Shown: positions 33,177 to 42,091 of the stretch, piece after piece
Layout of the letters: every line of letters begins with the position of its first letter
Numbering within the stretch: the first letter of the stretch is position 1
Source: an uncultured Lachnospiraceae bacterium
Lineage (GTDB): Bacteria; Bacillota; Clostridia; Lachnospirales; Lachnospiraceae
DNA: 64,000 nt
Assembly (NCBI GenBank): GCA_944380605.1
Contig: CALWIA010000027.1
Location: 62,001 to 126,000 of the forward strand
Reading direction: 5' to 3'
Position numbers and translations under genes: made by a program
Notes under the pieces: generated by a model
The model's database searches: none
The model's input: only the letters and a program-made list of their open reading frames with translations
What the model was told of the DNA's origin: nothing

Positions 33177-34550
33177 ATGAAGAAACGATTTCCGGCGGTT
33201 CTGACAGCCGCCGTGCTGCTTCTTTCCATGACCGGGTGCGGCGGGGAAGAGGCGGCGCTGCAGGAAGGGGTAAGAGATACCAATCCGGACAAGGGGCTGG
33301 CAGTTATGGGGAATCATGTGACCTATGACCCCAATCATCTGGTAAACGGCGGGGAGCCGGTCACATTGGACTGGTGGCTGTGGGACGCGCCGGACCTGTT
33401 CGGCTCCATTGCCAGAGAATACCAGGAAATGCATCCCAATGTGACCATCCGCATCATCAACAATCCATGGGATGGGTACTGGACCAAACTGCCGCTGGCG
33501 CTTCAAAAGGAAGAAAAGGGCCCGACGCTGTTTAATGTGCACAACAGTTATCAGCATCTGATTCTTCCGTACATGGCGCCTTATGAGATTCCCATGGAAG
33601 ACCTGACAGCGGATTATTTTACCGCGGCATCCCACGAGATCGACGGAGCGATTTATTATACGGATTTCGGCGTGATGACGGGAGCGATTTATTACAACAA
33701 AGACATGTGGGAAGCGGCGGGGCTGACGGATGAAGATATACCGGAGACCTGGGAGGAATTTCGGGAGATTGCGAAACAACTGACCATATGGGAGGATGGA
33801 AAGCTGGTGCAGGCCGGATTCAACTACAACGGCGAGATGCACACCCTTCTTCTGGGACTTCCCTATCAGCTGGGAGACACGCTGTTTTTGGAAGACGGAA
33901 AGACGGCGGATCTGACCAGCGACGGCATGGTCTGGGCGGTACAGATGTTAAAAGACATGTACGACACAGACCGGATCGGAGACAAAGACTTCGGAACCGA
34001 TTCTTCCCAGAGCTTTGGCCAGGGACAGTCGGCCATGGTGTACAAATGGGGGCATTTTTACGGCTATATGGGAACCAATTATCCGGATATCCGATACGGA
34101 ACCTTTGAGATTCCCACGGCAGAACCGGATCCCTTCGCCTATGACCGCTATAACGGCGAAGCGACTCCGGGAATCAATAAAAACGCCTCTCCGGAGCAGC
34201 TGGAAGCGGCACAGGATTTTATCCGGTTTTACCTGGCCAATACCAGGGTACAGAAAGAACTCTGCATGTATTACAGCCTGTTCCCGGCCAACAACCAGCT
34301 GCGGGAGGATGAGGCGCTGCAGGAAAACCCGGCGATCCACGCGGTTTCCGAGCATATCGAGGACTACATCTGGCCGGGGGCCATGCCGTCCACCATGGAG
34401 GAAAATTTAAAAATCGCGGGGCAGGATATTTTATATAACAACAAGGATATCCGGAAGACCCTGCAGACCACGGAAGATATTGTCAACGTAGATCTGGCCA
34501 ACACGGATTTTACGTCGTCGGAACATCTGTATGACAAGTACGGGGAATAG
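33177..34550 (+). CDS. Sugar ABC transporter substrate-binding lipoprotein
   Basis: This 457-residue protein has a lipoprotein signal (KKRFPAVLTAAVLLLSMTGC) with Cys21 as the acylation site, then a family 1 solute-binding fold (VTLDWWLWDAPDLFGSIAREY, EYQEMHPNVTIRIINNPWDGYW, YYNKDMWEAAGLTDEDIPETWEEF). I use ATG 33177 rather than the GTG at 33168 because GGCGGAGG gives it a normal spacing and the signal peptide then starts MKKR. It would deliver an oligosaccharide to the two permeases that follow at 13 and 14 bp. The transporter's ATPase is not encoded here; such systems commonly share an MsmX-type ATPase from elsewhere in the genome. Confidence 0.94.
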   Translation: MKKRFPAVLTAAVLLLSMTGCGGEEAALQEGVRDTNPDKGLAVMGNHVTYDPNHLVNGGEPVTLDWWLWDAPDLFGSIAREYQEMHPNVTIRIINNPWDGYWTKLPLALQKEEKGPTLFNVHNSYQHLILPYMAPYEIPMEDLTADYFTAASHEIDGAIYYTDFGVMTGAIYYNKDMWEAAGLTDEDIPETWEEFREIAKQLTIWEDGKLVQAGFNYNGEMHTLLLGLPYQLGDTLFLEDGKTADLTSDGMVWAVQMLKDMYDTDRIGDKDFGTDSSQSFGQGQSAMVYKWGHFYGYMGTNYPDIRYGTFEIPTAEPDPFAYDRYNGEATPGINKNASPEQLEAAQDFIRFYLANTRVQKELCMYYSLFPANNQLREDEALQENPAIHAVSEHIEDYIWPGAMPSTMEENLKIAGQDILYNNKDIRKTLQTTEDIVNVDLANTDFTSSEHLYDKYGE

Positions 34551-34562
34551 GGGGGTACGGAT

Positions 34563-35438
34563 ATGCTGAAACGAAGACCTTTGCAGAGCAGAAGCGAAGT
34601 GATTCTGAGAAATATCGTGGTGATATTTCTGACGGTTTACATGACCATTTTTCTGCTGGTACCCATTGTTATGGCTTTTGCCGGAAGCTTTCATCTGTGG
34701 AATCCGCTGAACGGCACCTATGAGTGGATCGGGCTGGACAATTATATCCGTATGTTCCGGTACCCCACCTTCTGGACCGCTATGTCCAATACGCTGATTT
34801 TCTGCGCGGTGGTCGTGACGTTCCGGGTGGTGCTTGGGCTGAGCCTGGCGTATGCCATTGTATCCAGGCTGACGGTCCACAAGACGTTTTTCCGGACCGT
34901 GTTCTACATGCCTACCGTAACGCCGCTGGTGGCGGTAGCCTTTGTCTGGAAAATCATGTACAATCCGCAGTTCGGCCTGATCGATCAGATTCTGGGTCTG
35001 GATATCAACTGGCTGTATGACAGTGTTTTCGCCCTTCCGGCGGTGATGGTCATGACGGTATGGAAGGATTTCGGATACGCGGTGATTTTGTTTATGTCAG
35101 GGCTTCTGTCGGTTCCGTCCGACTACTATGAGGCTTCCAATATTGATGGGGCCAACGCCTGGCAGACGTTCCGGTATATTACGCTGCCGATGATCCGTCC
35201 GACCATGGTGTTCGTGGTCATTACGTCGCTGATTTCCTATCTGCAGGCCTATGTGCCGGTGATGGTGATGACGGAAGGAGGACCTGGAACCGCTACCTAT
35301 TTAAGCTCGTATCTGGTATATGATCAGGCATTTGTCAAATACAATTTCGGATACGCGTCGGCCATCGCGTTTTTCATTCTGATTCTGACAGCTGTGCTGA
35401 CGGCGCTGTCCTTTAAGGTGACCGGAGAGAGAGGGTAA
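34563..35438 (+). CDS. Sugar ABC transporter permease, MalF/UgpA-type
   Basis: This 291-residue membrane protein has about six hydrophobic segments, beginning VIFLTVYMTIFLLVPIVMAF, and the EAA loop ASNIDGANAWQTFRYITLPM that contacts the ATPase. It pairs with the MalG-type permease starting 14 bp downstream and the lipoprotein upstream. The type (CUT1 family) follows from these partners and from the two-permease layout. The start ATG 34563 follows GGGGGGTACGG. Confidence 0.94.
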   Translation: MLKRRPLQSRSEVILRNIVVIFLTVYMTIFLLVPIVMAFAGSFHLWNPLNGTYEWIGLDNYIRMFRYPTFWTAMSNTLIFCAVVVTFRVVLGLSLAYAIVSRLTVHKTFFRTVFYMPTVTPLVAVAFVWKIMYNPQFGLIDQILGLDINWLYDSVFALPAVMVMTVWKDFGYAVILFMSGLLSVPSDYYEASNIDGANAWQTFRYITLPMIRPTMVFVVITSLISYLQAYVPVMVMTEGGPGTATYLSSYLVYDQAFVKYNFGYASAIAFFILILTAVLTALSFKVTGERG

Positions 35439-35451
35439 GGAGGGAAGAACT

Positions 35452-36273
35452 GTGAAAAAGAAGATTCTGAGCGCGGTGCTGTTTGTGATTCTGGCTCTGG
35501 CAGGTGTGCTGACGGTGGTTCCGTTTATCTGGATGGTGCTGTCTTCTTTTAAAACTAACGCGGAGATCAGCGCCCTTCATCAGACGCTGCTGCCGCAGCA
35601 GTTTACGCTGGAAAATTATCTGTCGCTGCAGTCCAATTTTAATTTTCTGCGGTATTTTGCCAACAGCGTGCTGATCGCGGCGGTGGTAACGGCGCTGGTG
35701 ATCTATATCAGCTGCATCTGCGGCTTTGTGCTGAGCAAATATCAATTCCGGGGCAAAAATCTGATCTTCGGTTTTGTGATGATGACCATGATGATTCCCT
35801 GGTCGGTTACCATTATTTCCCGGTATACCATGTTTATGGAGGCAGGCCTGCAGGATACGTATCTGTCTTTGATTCTGCCGGTTATGGTCAGCGGATTCGG
35901 GATCTTTATGATGAAGCAGGATATCTCTTCCCTGCCGGATGAGCTGCTGGAGGCGGCCCGCATGGACGGCGCCGACGAATTCCGGATTTTTCACCGGATT
36001 GTGCTGCCGATGAGCAAGAACTCCATATCCGCCATTGCCATTTTCCAGTTTCTGTGGGTGTGGGAGGACTATCTGTGGCCGTATCTGATGATTGACAGCG
36101 AGGAAAAGCAGCTGCTGGCTGTGGGGCTGACGACCTTTAACGGCCGGTATTCCACCGATTACGGCGGCTTGTTCGCGGCTACCGCCATTTCCATCATCCC
36201 GGTGCTGGTGATCTATATGATTTTCCAGAAACGGTTTGTGGCAGGGGTTGCGGCCGGCGCCGTAAAAGGGTAA
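35452..36273 (+). CDS. Sugar ABC transporter permease, MalG/UgpE-type
   Basis: This 273-residue membrane protein starts at GTG 35452 behind AAGGAGGG. It has about six membrane segments, first AVLFVILALAGVLTVVPFIWM, and the EAA loop EAARMDGADEFRIFHRIVLPM. It is the second CUT1-type permease of the unit. A GC-rich short hairpin at 36284-36298 separates it from the GH31 gene without an adjacent T-run, so transcription probably continues. Confidence 0.94.
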   Translation: MKKKILSAVLFVILALAGVLTVVPFIWMVLSSFKTNAEISALHQTLLPQQFTLENYLSLQSNFNFLRYFANSVLIAAVVTALVIYISCICGFVLSKYQFRGKNLIFGFVMMTMMIPWSVTIISRYTMFMEAGLQDTYLSLILPVMVSGFGIFMMKQDISSLPDELLEAARMDGADEFRIFHRIVLPMSKNSISAIAIFQFLWVWEDYLWPYLMIDSEEKQLLAVGLTTFNGRYSTDYGGLFAATAISIIPVLVIYMIFQKRFVAGVAAGAVKG

Positions 36274-36283
36274 AGTATAGGCA

Positions 36284-36298
36284 GGGGCGGCCCGCCCC
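36284..36298 (+). other. GC-rich intercistronic hairpin
   Basis: GGGGCGGCCCGCCCC can fold into a compact hairpin between the permease and GH31 genes. The absence of a T-run suggests an mRNA stability or processing element rather than a terminator. Confidence 0.4.
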
Positions 36299-36322
36299 GC
36301 AGGAAAGAGAGGATTGTCAGCA

Positions 36323-38716
36323 ATGAAAAACAAGTATAAACTGGAGACCCATCCGCGCTGCAGGCAGGAGGCGATGGTGCAGGGGGAGACCTACCGCATC
36401 AGCGTGCTGACGCCCTGGCTGCTCCGGCTGGAGTACAACGAAAACGGCCGTTTTGAGGACCGGCCCACCCAGTGCGTCATCAACCGGGATTTTCCGGTTC
36501 CGCCGTATCAGGTATTTGAAAAAGAGGGGGAACTGAAAATCGTTACGGAAGGCGTGCAGCTGATCTATGACAAGAAGAAATTTTCCGCCGGCGGTCTGTC
36601 GGTACAGGTAAAGGGCAATATCAGCGCCTATCACAGCATCTGGCATTACGGGGAAGAGGCTGCGGATCTGCGGGGAACGGCCCGGACCCTGGACATGGCG
36701 GATGGCGCGGTAGAACTGGAGCACGGCATTATTTCCAGAAACGGCTATGCGGTTCTGGATGACAGCCGGTCGCTGCTGATCCGGGAAGACGGATGGGTGG
36801 AGCCCCGGCAGGAGGAAACCATCGACCTGTATTTCTTTGGATACGGCCATGCTTATGAAGCTTGCCTGCGGGATTTTTACCGGCTGACCGGGCCGGTGCC
36901 GCTGCTGCCCCGGTATGCCCTGGGCAACTGGTGGAGCCGGTATCACCGGTATTCGGAGGAGGAATACAAGGAGCTGATGGACCGGTTTGACCGGGAGGGA
37001 ATTCCGTTTTCCGTCTCGGTAATCGATATGGACTGGCACCTGACGGAGGTGGATCCCAAATACGGCAGCGGATGGACCGGCTATACCTGGAACCGGGAAC
37101 TGTTTCCGGATCCGGCGGAATTTATGGACTGGCTGCACCGGCACCATCGGAAGGTGACGCTGAACGTGCATCCGGCAGACGGCGTGCGGCCCTTTGAGGA
37201 AATGTATCCGGAGATGGCGCGGGCGCTGGGCAAAGACTGGGAAAAGGAAGAAACCATTGATTTTGACATTACGGATCCGGAGTTTTTGGACGCGTATTTT
37301 ACCTATCTGCACCACCCAAACGAAGAAAAGGGCGTGGATTTCTGGTGGGTGGACTGGCAGCAGGGCGGCCTATCCCGGATTCCCGGACTGGATCCGCTGT
37401 GGATGCTGAATCACTATCATTTTCTGGACAGCAAGCGGAACGGAAAACGGGGAATGACCTTTTCCAGGTACGCCGGCCCGGGAAGCCACCGGTATCCGGT
37501 TGGATTTTCCGGAGATACGTTTATTACCTGGAACTCTCTGGACTTTCAGCCCTATTTTACGGTCAACGCCAGCAACATCGGCTATGGCTGGTGGAGCAAC
37601 GACATCGGCGGCCACATGCGGGGCTGCAAGGATGACGAGCTGCTGACCCGCTGGGTGCAGTTCGGCGTCTTTTCTCCTATCTGCCGGCTGCACAGCTCCA
37701 ACAGCTATTTTTCCGGAAAGGAGCCGTGGAACTATGACGCCGTTGCGGAGCAGGTGATGAAGCGGTTCCTGCGGCTGCGGCATCAGCTGGTGCCGTATCT
37801 GTATACCATGAATGTCTACGCCAGCCGCAAAGGCCAGCCGCTGCTGCGGCCCATGTACTACCTGGAGCCGGAACGGCGGGAAACCTACGAAGTGCCCAAT
37901 GAATATTATTTCGGCACGGAGCTGCTGGTCTGTCCCATAACAAAGCCCATGGATAAAGCGTCCGGAACGGCTCCGTTTCAGGCCTGGATTCCGGAGGGCA
38001 TATGGGTTGACATCTTTAACGGAAGGATCTACGACGGCGGCCGGATGCTGACGCTGCGCCGGGGGCTGGAAGAGATTCCGGTGTTGGCAAAGGCCGGCGG
38101 CATTCTGCCTATGGCCGGAGAGGCGTCCTGCGGAAACGGGGTGGAAAATCCGGAATATCTGACCATAAGGATTTTCCCGGGGGCCGACGGAAGCTTCTGC
38201 CTGTATGAGGACGATGGAGAATGCGCGGATCCGGAAGCCGGCGGCCAGGCGGTGACGCGGATGAACTGGAAATGGCGGGAGGAAGCAGTTTTTGCTGTGG
38301 AACCGCCGGAGGGCAGTCTGGCATCCCTCCCTGAGACCCGCTGGTATACCATGGAATTTTACGGCATGGGACCAGAGACGCCGGCGGTCTTCCTGAACGG
38401 CCGGGAAGCGGAAGGGTCGGTTTCTTATGATGAAAAGAGGCGCGTGCTGACGGTGCAGGCGCCGGCGGCAGGCCGCGGGGACCGGCTGGAAATCCGGTTC
38501 GGAAAGACGCCGGAGATTCGGAAAAATGACAGGGGAGCGGAATTGTTTGATCTGCTGTATCAGATGAAGATCGAATACGACCGGAAAGAAGAGATCTACG
38601 GATATGTGCGGGAGGGGAAGACGCCGGCGGAACTGGCGGGCATCCTGCAGACCATGGAACTGGAGCCGGCGGTTTTTGAGACGCTGTGCGAGGTGTTGTT
38701 TGCACAGCTTTCATAA
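36323..38716 (+). CDS. Glycoside hydrolase family 31 (alpha-glucosidase/alpha-xylosidase type)
   Basis: This 797-residue enzyme has the GH31 barrel with a nucleophile motif WWVDWQQG (Asp about residue 344) and an acid/base Asp in GFSGDTFITW (about residue 398). Other family features are PRYALGNWWSRYHRY, SVIDMDWHL and GYGWWSNDIGGH. GH31 enzymes cleave alpha-glucosidic or alpha-xylosidic bonds with retention; the exact substrate cannot be read. No signal peptide is present, so it acts in the cytoplasm on imported sugar. I chose ATG 36323 over TTG 36314 because of its spacing to GAAAGAGAGG. A ~120-residue C-terminal beta-rich part and a helical tail (residues ~740-797) are also present. Confidence 0.94.
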   Translation: MKNKYKLETHPRCRQEAMVQGETYRISVLTPWLLRLEYNENGRFEDRPTQCVINRDFPVPPYQVFEKEGELKIVTEGVQLIYDKKKFSAGGLSVQVKGNISAYHSIWHYGEEAADLRGTARTLDMADGAVELEHGIISRNGYAVLDDSRSLLIREDGWVEPRQEETIDLYFFGYGHAYEACLRDFYRLTGPVPLLPRYALGNWWSRYHRYSEEEYKELMDRFDREGIPFSVSVIDMDWHLTEVDPKYGSGWTGYTWNRELFPDPAEFMDWLHRHHRKVTLNVHPADGVRPFEEMYPEMARALGKDWEKEETIDFDITDPEFLDAYFTYLHHPNEEKGVDFWWVDWQQGGLSRIPGLDPLWMLNHYHFLDSKRNGKRGMTFSRYAGPGSHRYPVGFSGDTFITWNSLDFQPYFTVNASNIGYGWWSNDIGGHMRGCKDDELLTRWVQFGVFSPICRLHSSNSYFSGKEPWNYDAVAEQVMKRFLRLRHQLVPYLYTMNVYASRKGQPLLRPMYYLEPERRETYEVPNEYYFGTELLVCPITKPMDKASGTAPFQAWIPEGIWVDIFNGRIYDGGRMLTLRRGLEEIPVLAKAGGILPMAGEASCGNGVENPEYLTIRIFPGADGSFCLYEDDGECADPEAGGQAVTRMNWKWREEAVFAVEPPEGSLASLPETRWYTMEFYGMGPETPAVFLNGREAEGSVSYDEKRRVLTVQAPAAGRGDRLEIRFGKTPEIRKNDRGAELFDLLYQMKIEYDRKEEIYGYVREGKTPAELAGILQTMELEPAVFETLCEVLFAQLS

Positions 38717-38735
38717 AAGCGGCGCGGCGGATACG

Positions 38736-38771
38736 GGGACATCGCGGAAAGCGGTGTCCCTGTTCTATTGT
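38736..38771 (+). terminator. Terminator after the GH31 gene
   Basis: GGGACATCGC (38736-38745), loop GGAAA, then GCGGTGTCCC (38751-38760) form a 10-bp stem with one G-T pair, followed by a T-rich TGTTCTATTGT. It ends the sugar operon just before the next promoter. Confidence 0.7.
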
Positions 38772-38797
38772 ATGGGTGTATGGGGATCGGGAATCGT

Positions 38798-38826
38798 TTG
38801 CTTTTTGTATACGCCTATGCTATACT
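38798..38826 (+). promoter_or_regulatory. Predicted extended -10 promoter for the nucleotidyltransferase/PfkB pair
   Basis: TATACT (38821-38826) is preceded by TGC, an extended -10 element. A weak TTGCTT -35 (38798-38803) sits 17 bases upstream. The position is 35 bp before the start codon and after a terminator. Confidence 0.65.
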
Positions 38827-38860
38827 CCTTATAAATGCAGGAAAACCGGAGGGAATGACA

Positions 38861-39787
38861 ATGAAAAGCACAACGCTTGTAATTATGGCGGCTGGCATCG
38901 GCAGCCGTTTCGGCGGCGGTATCAAGCAGCTGGAGCCGGTGGGCCCCGGCGGCGAAATTATTATGGACTATTCTATTTATGACGCGCTGCAGGCGGGGTT
39001 CAACAAGGTGGTCTTTATTATCCGCAAAGATCTGGAGAAGGATTTCCGGGAGATCATCGGCAACCGGATTGAAAAAGTGACCCAGGTGGAGTACGCGTTT
39101 CAGGAGCTGGAGGACCTGCCGGCAGGGTTTTCAAAGCCGGCGGACAGAAAGAAGCCCTGGGGAACGGGCCAGGCGGTGCTTACGGTAAAAGGCTTGGTGA
39201 ATGAGCCGTTTCTTGTGATCAATGCGGATGATTATTATGGAAAAGAGGCGTTTCGCAGGATTCACGCCTATATGACGGAAGAAATGCAGGAAGAGGGTGA
39301 TGTCTATGACATCTGCATGGGCGGTTTTATTCTGGCCAACACCCTCAGTGAAAACGGCGGGGTGACCCGGGGCGTCTGCCAGGTGAGCCCGGATGGATAC
39401 CTGCAGAAGGTGACGGAGACTTACGACATCCGCAGGGCGGGCCAGGGCGTTTCGGCGGCGGACGAGCAGGGCAATCCGGTGCAGGTGGACCTGGGCCAGC
39501 ATGTTTCCATGAACATGTGGGGACTGCCGGCGACGTTTCTGAAAGAGCTGGAGGCAGGATTCCCCAGGTTCCTGAGCGGCTTGAAAGAAGGCGACATCAA
39601 GTCCGAGTATCTGCTGCCGGCGGTGATTGACAGCCTGGTGACAGAGGGGAAAGCCAGAGTGAAGGTGCTGGAGACTCCGGACCGGTGGTTCGGCGTAACC
39701 TACCGGGAGGACAAGCAGGCGGTGGTGGACGCGCTGCGCGGTTTGATCCGCCAGGGCGCTTATCCGGAAAAACTGTACCAGAAATAG
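38861..39787 (+). CDS. Sugar-phosphate nucleotidyltransferase-like protein
   Basis: This 308-residue protein starts MKSTTLVIMAAGIGSRFGGGIKQLEPVGPG, the N-terminal nucleotide-binding motif of NTP_transferase enzymes (GxGxR...K-Q-L-P). INADDYYG contains the metal-binding Asp region, as in LNADDYYG of related enzymes. Such enzymes make NDP-sugars from NTP and sugar phosphate, but this subgroup is often annotated only generally. I prefer ATG 38861 to 38855 because GGAGGG is 7 bp upstream. It is co-transcribed with the PfkB kinase 41 bp downstream, so a role in making or recycling an activated sugar is possible. Confidence 0.88.
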   Translation: MKSTTLVIMAAGIGSRFGGGIKQLEPVGPGGEIIMDYSIYDALQAGFNKVVFIIRKDLEKDFREIIGNRIEKVTQVEYAFQELEDLPAGFSKPADRKKPWGTGQAVLTVKGLVNEPFLVINADDYYGKEAFRRIHAYMTEEMQEEGDVYDICMGGFILANTLSENGGVTRGVCQVSPDGYLQKVTETYDIRRAGQGVSAADEQGNPVQVDLGQHVSMNMWGLPATFLKELEAGFPRFLSGLKEGDIKSEYLLPAVIDSLVTEGKARVKVLETPDRWFGVTYREDKQAVVDALRGLIRQGAYPEKLYQK

Positions 39788-39828
39788 GCTCCCGGGCCGG
39801 ATCCTGAGAGATATGGAGGATGAACAAA

Positions 39829-40782
39829 ATGAAAAAATTACTGGCAATCGGCGAGGCGCTGATTGATTTTATTCCGGATGAGTCGGGGAAGGAGCTGCGG
39901 TATGTCGGCGCCTTCCAGCCGAAGGTGGGAGGCGCGCCGGCCAATGTCTGCGGCGCTTACGTAAAGCTGGGCGGAGAGGCGTCTCTGCTGACGCAGCTGG
40001 GAGACGATCCCTTCGGCGACAAGATTATCGAGGAGTTTACCGCCTGCGGCATCGACTGCAGCCATGTGAAGCGGACCAAAAAGGCCAATACGTCTCTGGC
40101 GTTTGTGGCGCTGAAGGACGACGGAAACCGGGAATTTTCCTTTTACCGGAAACCGGGGGCGGACATGCTGATGGAGGCAAAGGATGTGGACGGCGCCTGG
40201 TTTGAGGACGCCTTCGCTCTGCACTTCTGTTCGGTGTCTCTGGGGGATTACCCCATGAAGGAGGCCCATCGGAAGGCCATCGACTGCGCTCTGCGGGCGG
40301 GAGCCATGATCAGCTTTGACCCCAATATCCGGCTTCCTCTCTGGGAAAATCCGGAAAGTCTGCGCAATGTGATCTGGGAGTTCGCGCCCATGGCCCATGT
40401 GCTGAAGATTTCCGATGAGGAGCTGGAATTTATCACCGGCAAAAACGATATCGAGGAAGCGCTGCCCCGGCTGTTTGCCGGCAACACCCGCCTGGTGATC
40501 TATACCAAGGGTTCGGAAGGCGCGGAGTGCTATACGGAACATGCCGGCGCGTTCGCGGCGGGACAGAAGGTGCAGGCCGTGGATACCACAGGAGCGGGCG
40601 ACGGATTTATCGGCGCGTTTCTGTTCTGTATGGCCAGAGACGGCGTGGACGCTTCGTCGGTTTCCATGCTGCCCAAGGAAAAAATGGAAGAGTATCTGGC
40701 GTTTGCCAATCGATTCTGCGGAAAAAGCGTAGTCCGGCACGGAGCCATCGCATCTTATCCGTCTCTGGCGGAGATGCGCTGA
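39829..40782 (+). CDS. PfkB-family carbohydrate kinase (fructokinase-like)
   Basis: This 317-residue protein starts KKLLAIGEALIDFIPD and has the PfkB sugar-binding segment GGAPANVCGAYVKLGG, then ISFDPNIRLPLW and the catalytic/ATP motif DTTGAGDGFIGAF with Asp as the base. These are typical of fructokinases and 2-keto-3-deoxygluconate-type kinases; the fructokinase reading is the simplest. ATG 39829 has a 9-bp spacing to GGAGG, whereas an ATG at 39820 touches the ribosome site. A strong terminator follows at 40818-40861. Confidence 0.93.
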   Translation: MKKLLAIGEALIDFIPDESGKELRYVGAFQPKVGGAPANVCGAYVKLGGEASLLTQLGDDPFGDKIIEEFTACGIDCSHVKRTKKANTSLAFVALKDDGNREFSFYRKPGADMLMEAKDVDGAWFEDAFALHFCSVSLGDYPMKEAHRKAIDCALRAGAMISFDPNIRLPLWENPESLRNVIWEFAPMAHVLKISDEELEFITGKNDIEEALPRLFAGNTRLVIYTKGSEGAECYTEHAGAFAAGQKVQAVDTTGAGDGFIGAFLFCMARDGVDASSVSMLPKEKMEEYLAFANRFCGKSVVRHGAIASYPSLAEMR

Positions 40783-40817
40783 ACGGGAGCCGTCTAACCG
40801 CATATGGAATGGAAAAG

Positions 40818-40861
40818 AATGCATACAATGGCGTAAGCAGCTGCCATTGTGTGCATTTTTT
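40818..40861 (+). terminator. Strong rho-independent terminator after the PfkB gene
   Basis: A 15-bp stem (40818-40832 with 40843-40857, one G-T pair) around a 10-nt loop is followed by TTTT at 40858-40861. It separates the sugar kinase operon from the peptidase genes. Confidence 0.93.
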
Positions 40862-40866
40862 CATAC

Positions 40867-40889
40867 GATAGGAAATTGCATTTCCTATC
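40867..40889. promoter_or_regulatory. 23-bp perfect inverted repeat upstream of the M20 genes
   Basis: GATAGGAAAT-TGC-ATTTCCTATC is a perfect 10-bp palindrome with a 3-base centre, 39 bp before the ATG at 40928. Half sites of this length suggest a dimeric regulator's operator or a leader hairpin. I cannot name the regulator. Confidence 0.6.
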
Positions 40890-40927
40890 ATACAGCAAAG
40901 ACAAAAAAGAAAACGGAGGACAAACAC

Positions 40928-42070
40928 ATGCTGAAACAGGAGATTCAGGAGTACATCGACGCGCATGAGGAGGAAGCCTATCGGCTTCTGGTGACGCTGG
41001 CACAGATTCCGGCGCCGTCCAATCACGAGGAAAAACGGGTGGAATTTTGCCGGAAATGGCTGGAAGATATGGGAGCAAAGGGCGTTTACACCGACGCGGC
41101 GCTGAACGTGGTATATCCGTACCAGGCAGAGGGAGACCGGCCGGTGATCGTAATCATGGCCCATACCGACGTGGTATTTCCGGATATGGATCCCTTGCCG
41201 TTAAAGGAAGAAGATGGAAAGATCTGCTGCCCGGGCATCGGCGACGATACCGCCAACCTGGCGGCGCTTTTGATGACCGCCAAATATGTGACGGAAAAAC
41301 AGCTGCAGACCAAAGACGCGGGCGTGGTATTTGTCTGCAACGCGGGAGAAGAAGGCATGGGCAACTTGAAGGGGTCCCGGAAGATCTGCGAAGATTACGG
41401 CAGCCGGATCCGGGAGTTTTACAGCCTGGACGGCACCATGGAAAATGTGACCAACTGCGCGGTGGGCTCTTCCCGGTTCAAGGTGACGGTCCGGACCATC
41501 GGCGGCCATTCCTACGGCAGCTTCGGCAATCCCAACGCCATTGCCCATCTGGCTTCCATCATTGACGACATTTACAAGATCCAGGTGCCGGCGGAGGGCA
41601 AGACCACGTACAACGTGGGCGTGATTCAGGGCGGCACCTCCGTCAATTCCATTGCTCAGGAGGCGTCCATGCTGTGTGAGTACCGGTCGGACCGGGAAGC
41701 GGCTCTGGCGTATATGGAGCAGCAGTTCTCCGGCATTTTTGACGCCCACAACACCAAAGACGCCCAGGTGACGGTGGAGCTGGTGGGCCTGCGGCCCTGC
41801 GAGAGCCTGGACGACGCCCAGAGACAGAAGCGGGACGCTATGGTGGCAGAGGCCTGCGGCCTGTTAAAGGAGATCACCGGAAAGGACATCCGCACCGGCT
41901 CCGGCTCCACCGACTGCAACATTCCGCTGTCCATGGGCATCCCCAGCGTATGCTACGGCTGCTACTATGGCAAAGGCGCCCATACGCGGGAAGAATACAT
42001 TGAGAAAGCGTCCCTGAAAATGGGATATCGGGTGGCGTTTGAAACGGTACTGAAACATTTCGAGGCATAA
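40928..42070 (+). CDS. M20-family metallopeptidase (ArgE/DapE/PepT-like)
   Basis: This 380-residue protein has the M20 signatures VIIMAHTDVVFP-like (VIVIMAHTDVVFP), GIGDDTANLAALLMTA and VCNAGEEGMGNLKG, which supply the zinc ligands and the general-base Glu. The C-terminal STDCNIPLSMGIPSVCYG contributes a further ligand. It hydrolyses an amide or dipeptide; the class cannot tell which. I chose ATG 40928 (behind GGAGGACAAACAC) because the preceding frame, from 40847, has no family similarity. It is followed 21 bp later by a second M20-type hydrolase, so the two may act on the same amide-linked substrate. Confidence 0.93.
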   Translation: MLKQEIQEYIDAHEEEAYRLLVTLAQIPAPSNHEEKRVEFCRKWLEDMGAKGVYTDAALNVVYPYQAEGDRPVIVIMAHTDVVFPDMDPLPLKEEDGKICCPGIGDDTANLAALLMTAKYVTEKQLQTKDAGVVFVCNAGEEGMGNLKGSRKICEDYGSRIREFYSLDGTMENVTNCAVGSSRFKVTVRTIGGHSYGSFGNPNAIAHLASIIDDIYKIQVPAEGKTTYNVGVIQGGTSVNSIAQEASMLCEYRSDREAALAYMEQQFSGIFDAHNTKDAQVTVELVGLRPCESLDDAQRQKRDAMVAEACGLLKEITGKDIRTGSGSTDCNIPLSMGIPSVCYGCYYGKGAHTREEYIEKASLKMGYRVAFETVLKHFEA

Positions 42071-42091
42071 ACACGACTAGGAGGGATGGAT

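Noticed and set aside
36284..36298. Terminator between permease and GH31 gene.
   Set aside because: The hairpin is not followed by a T-run and the next ribosome site follows closely.
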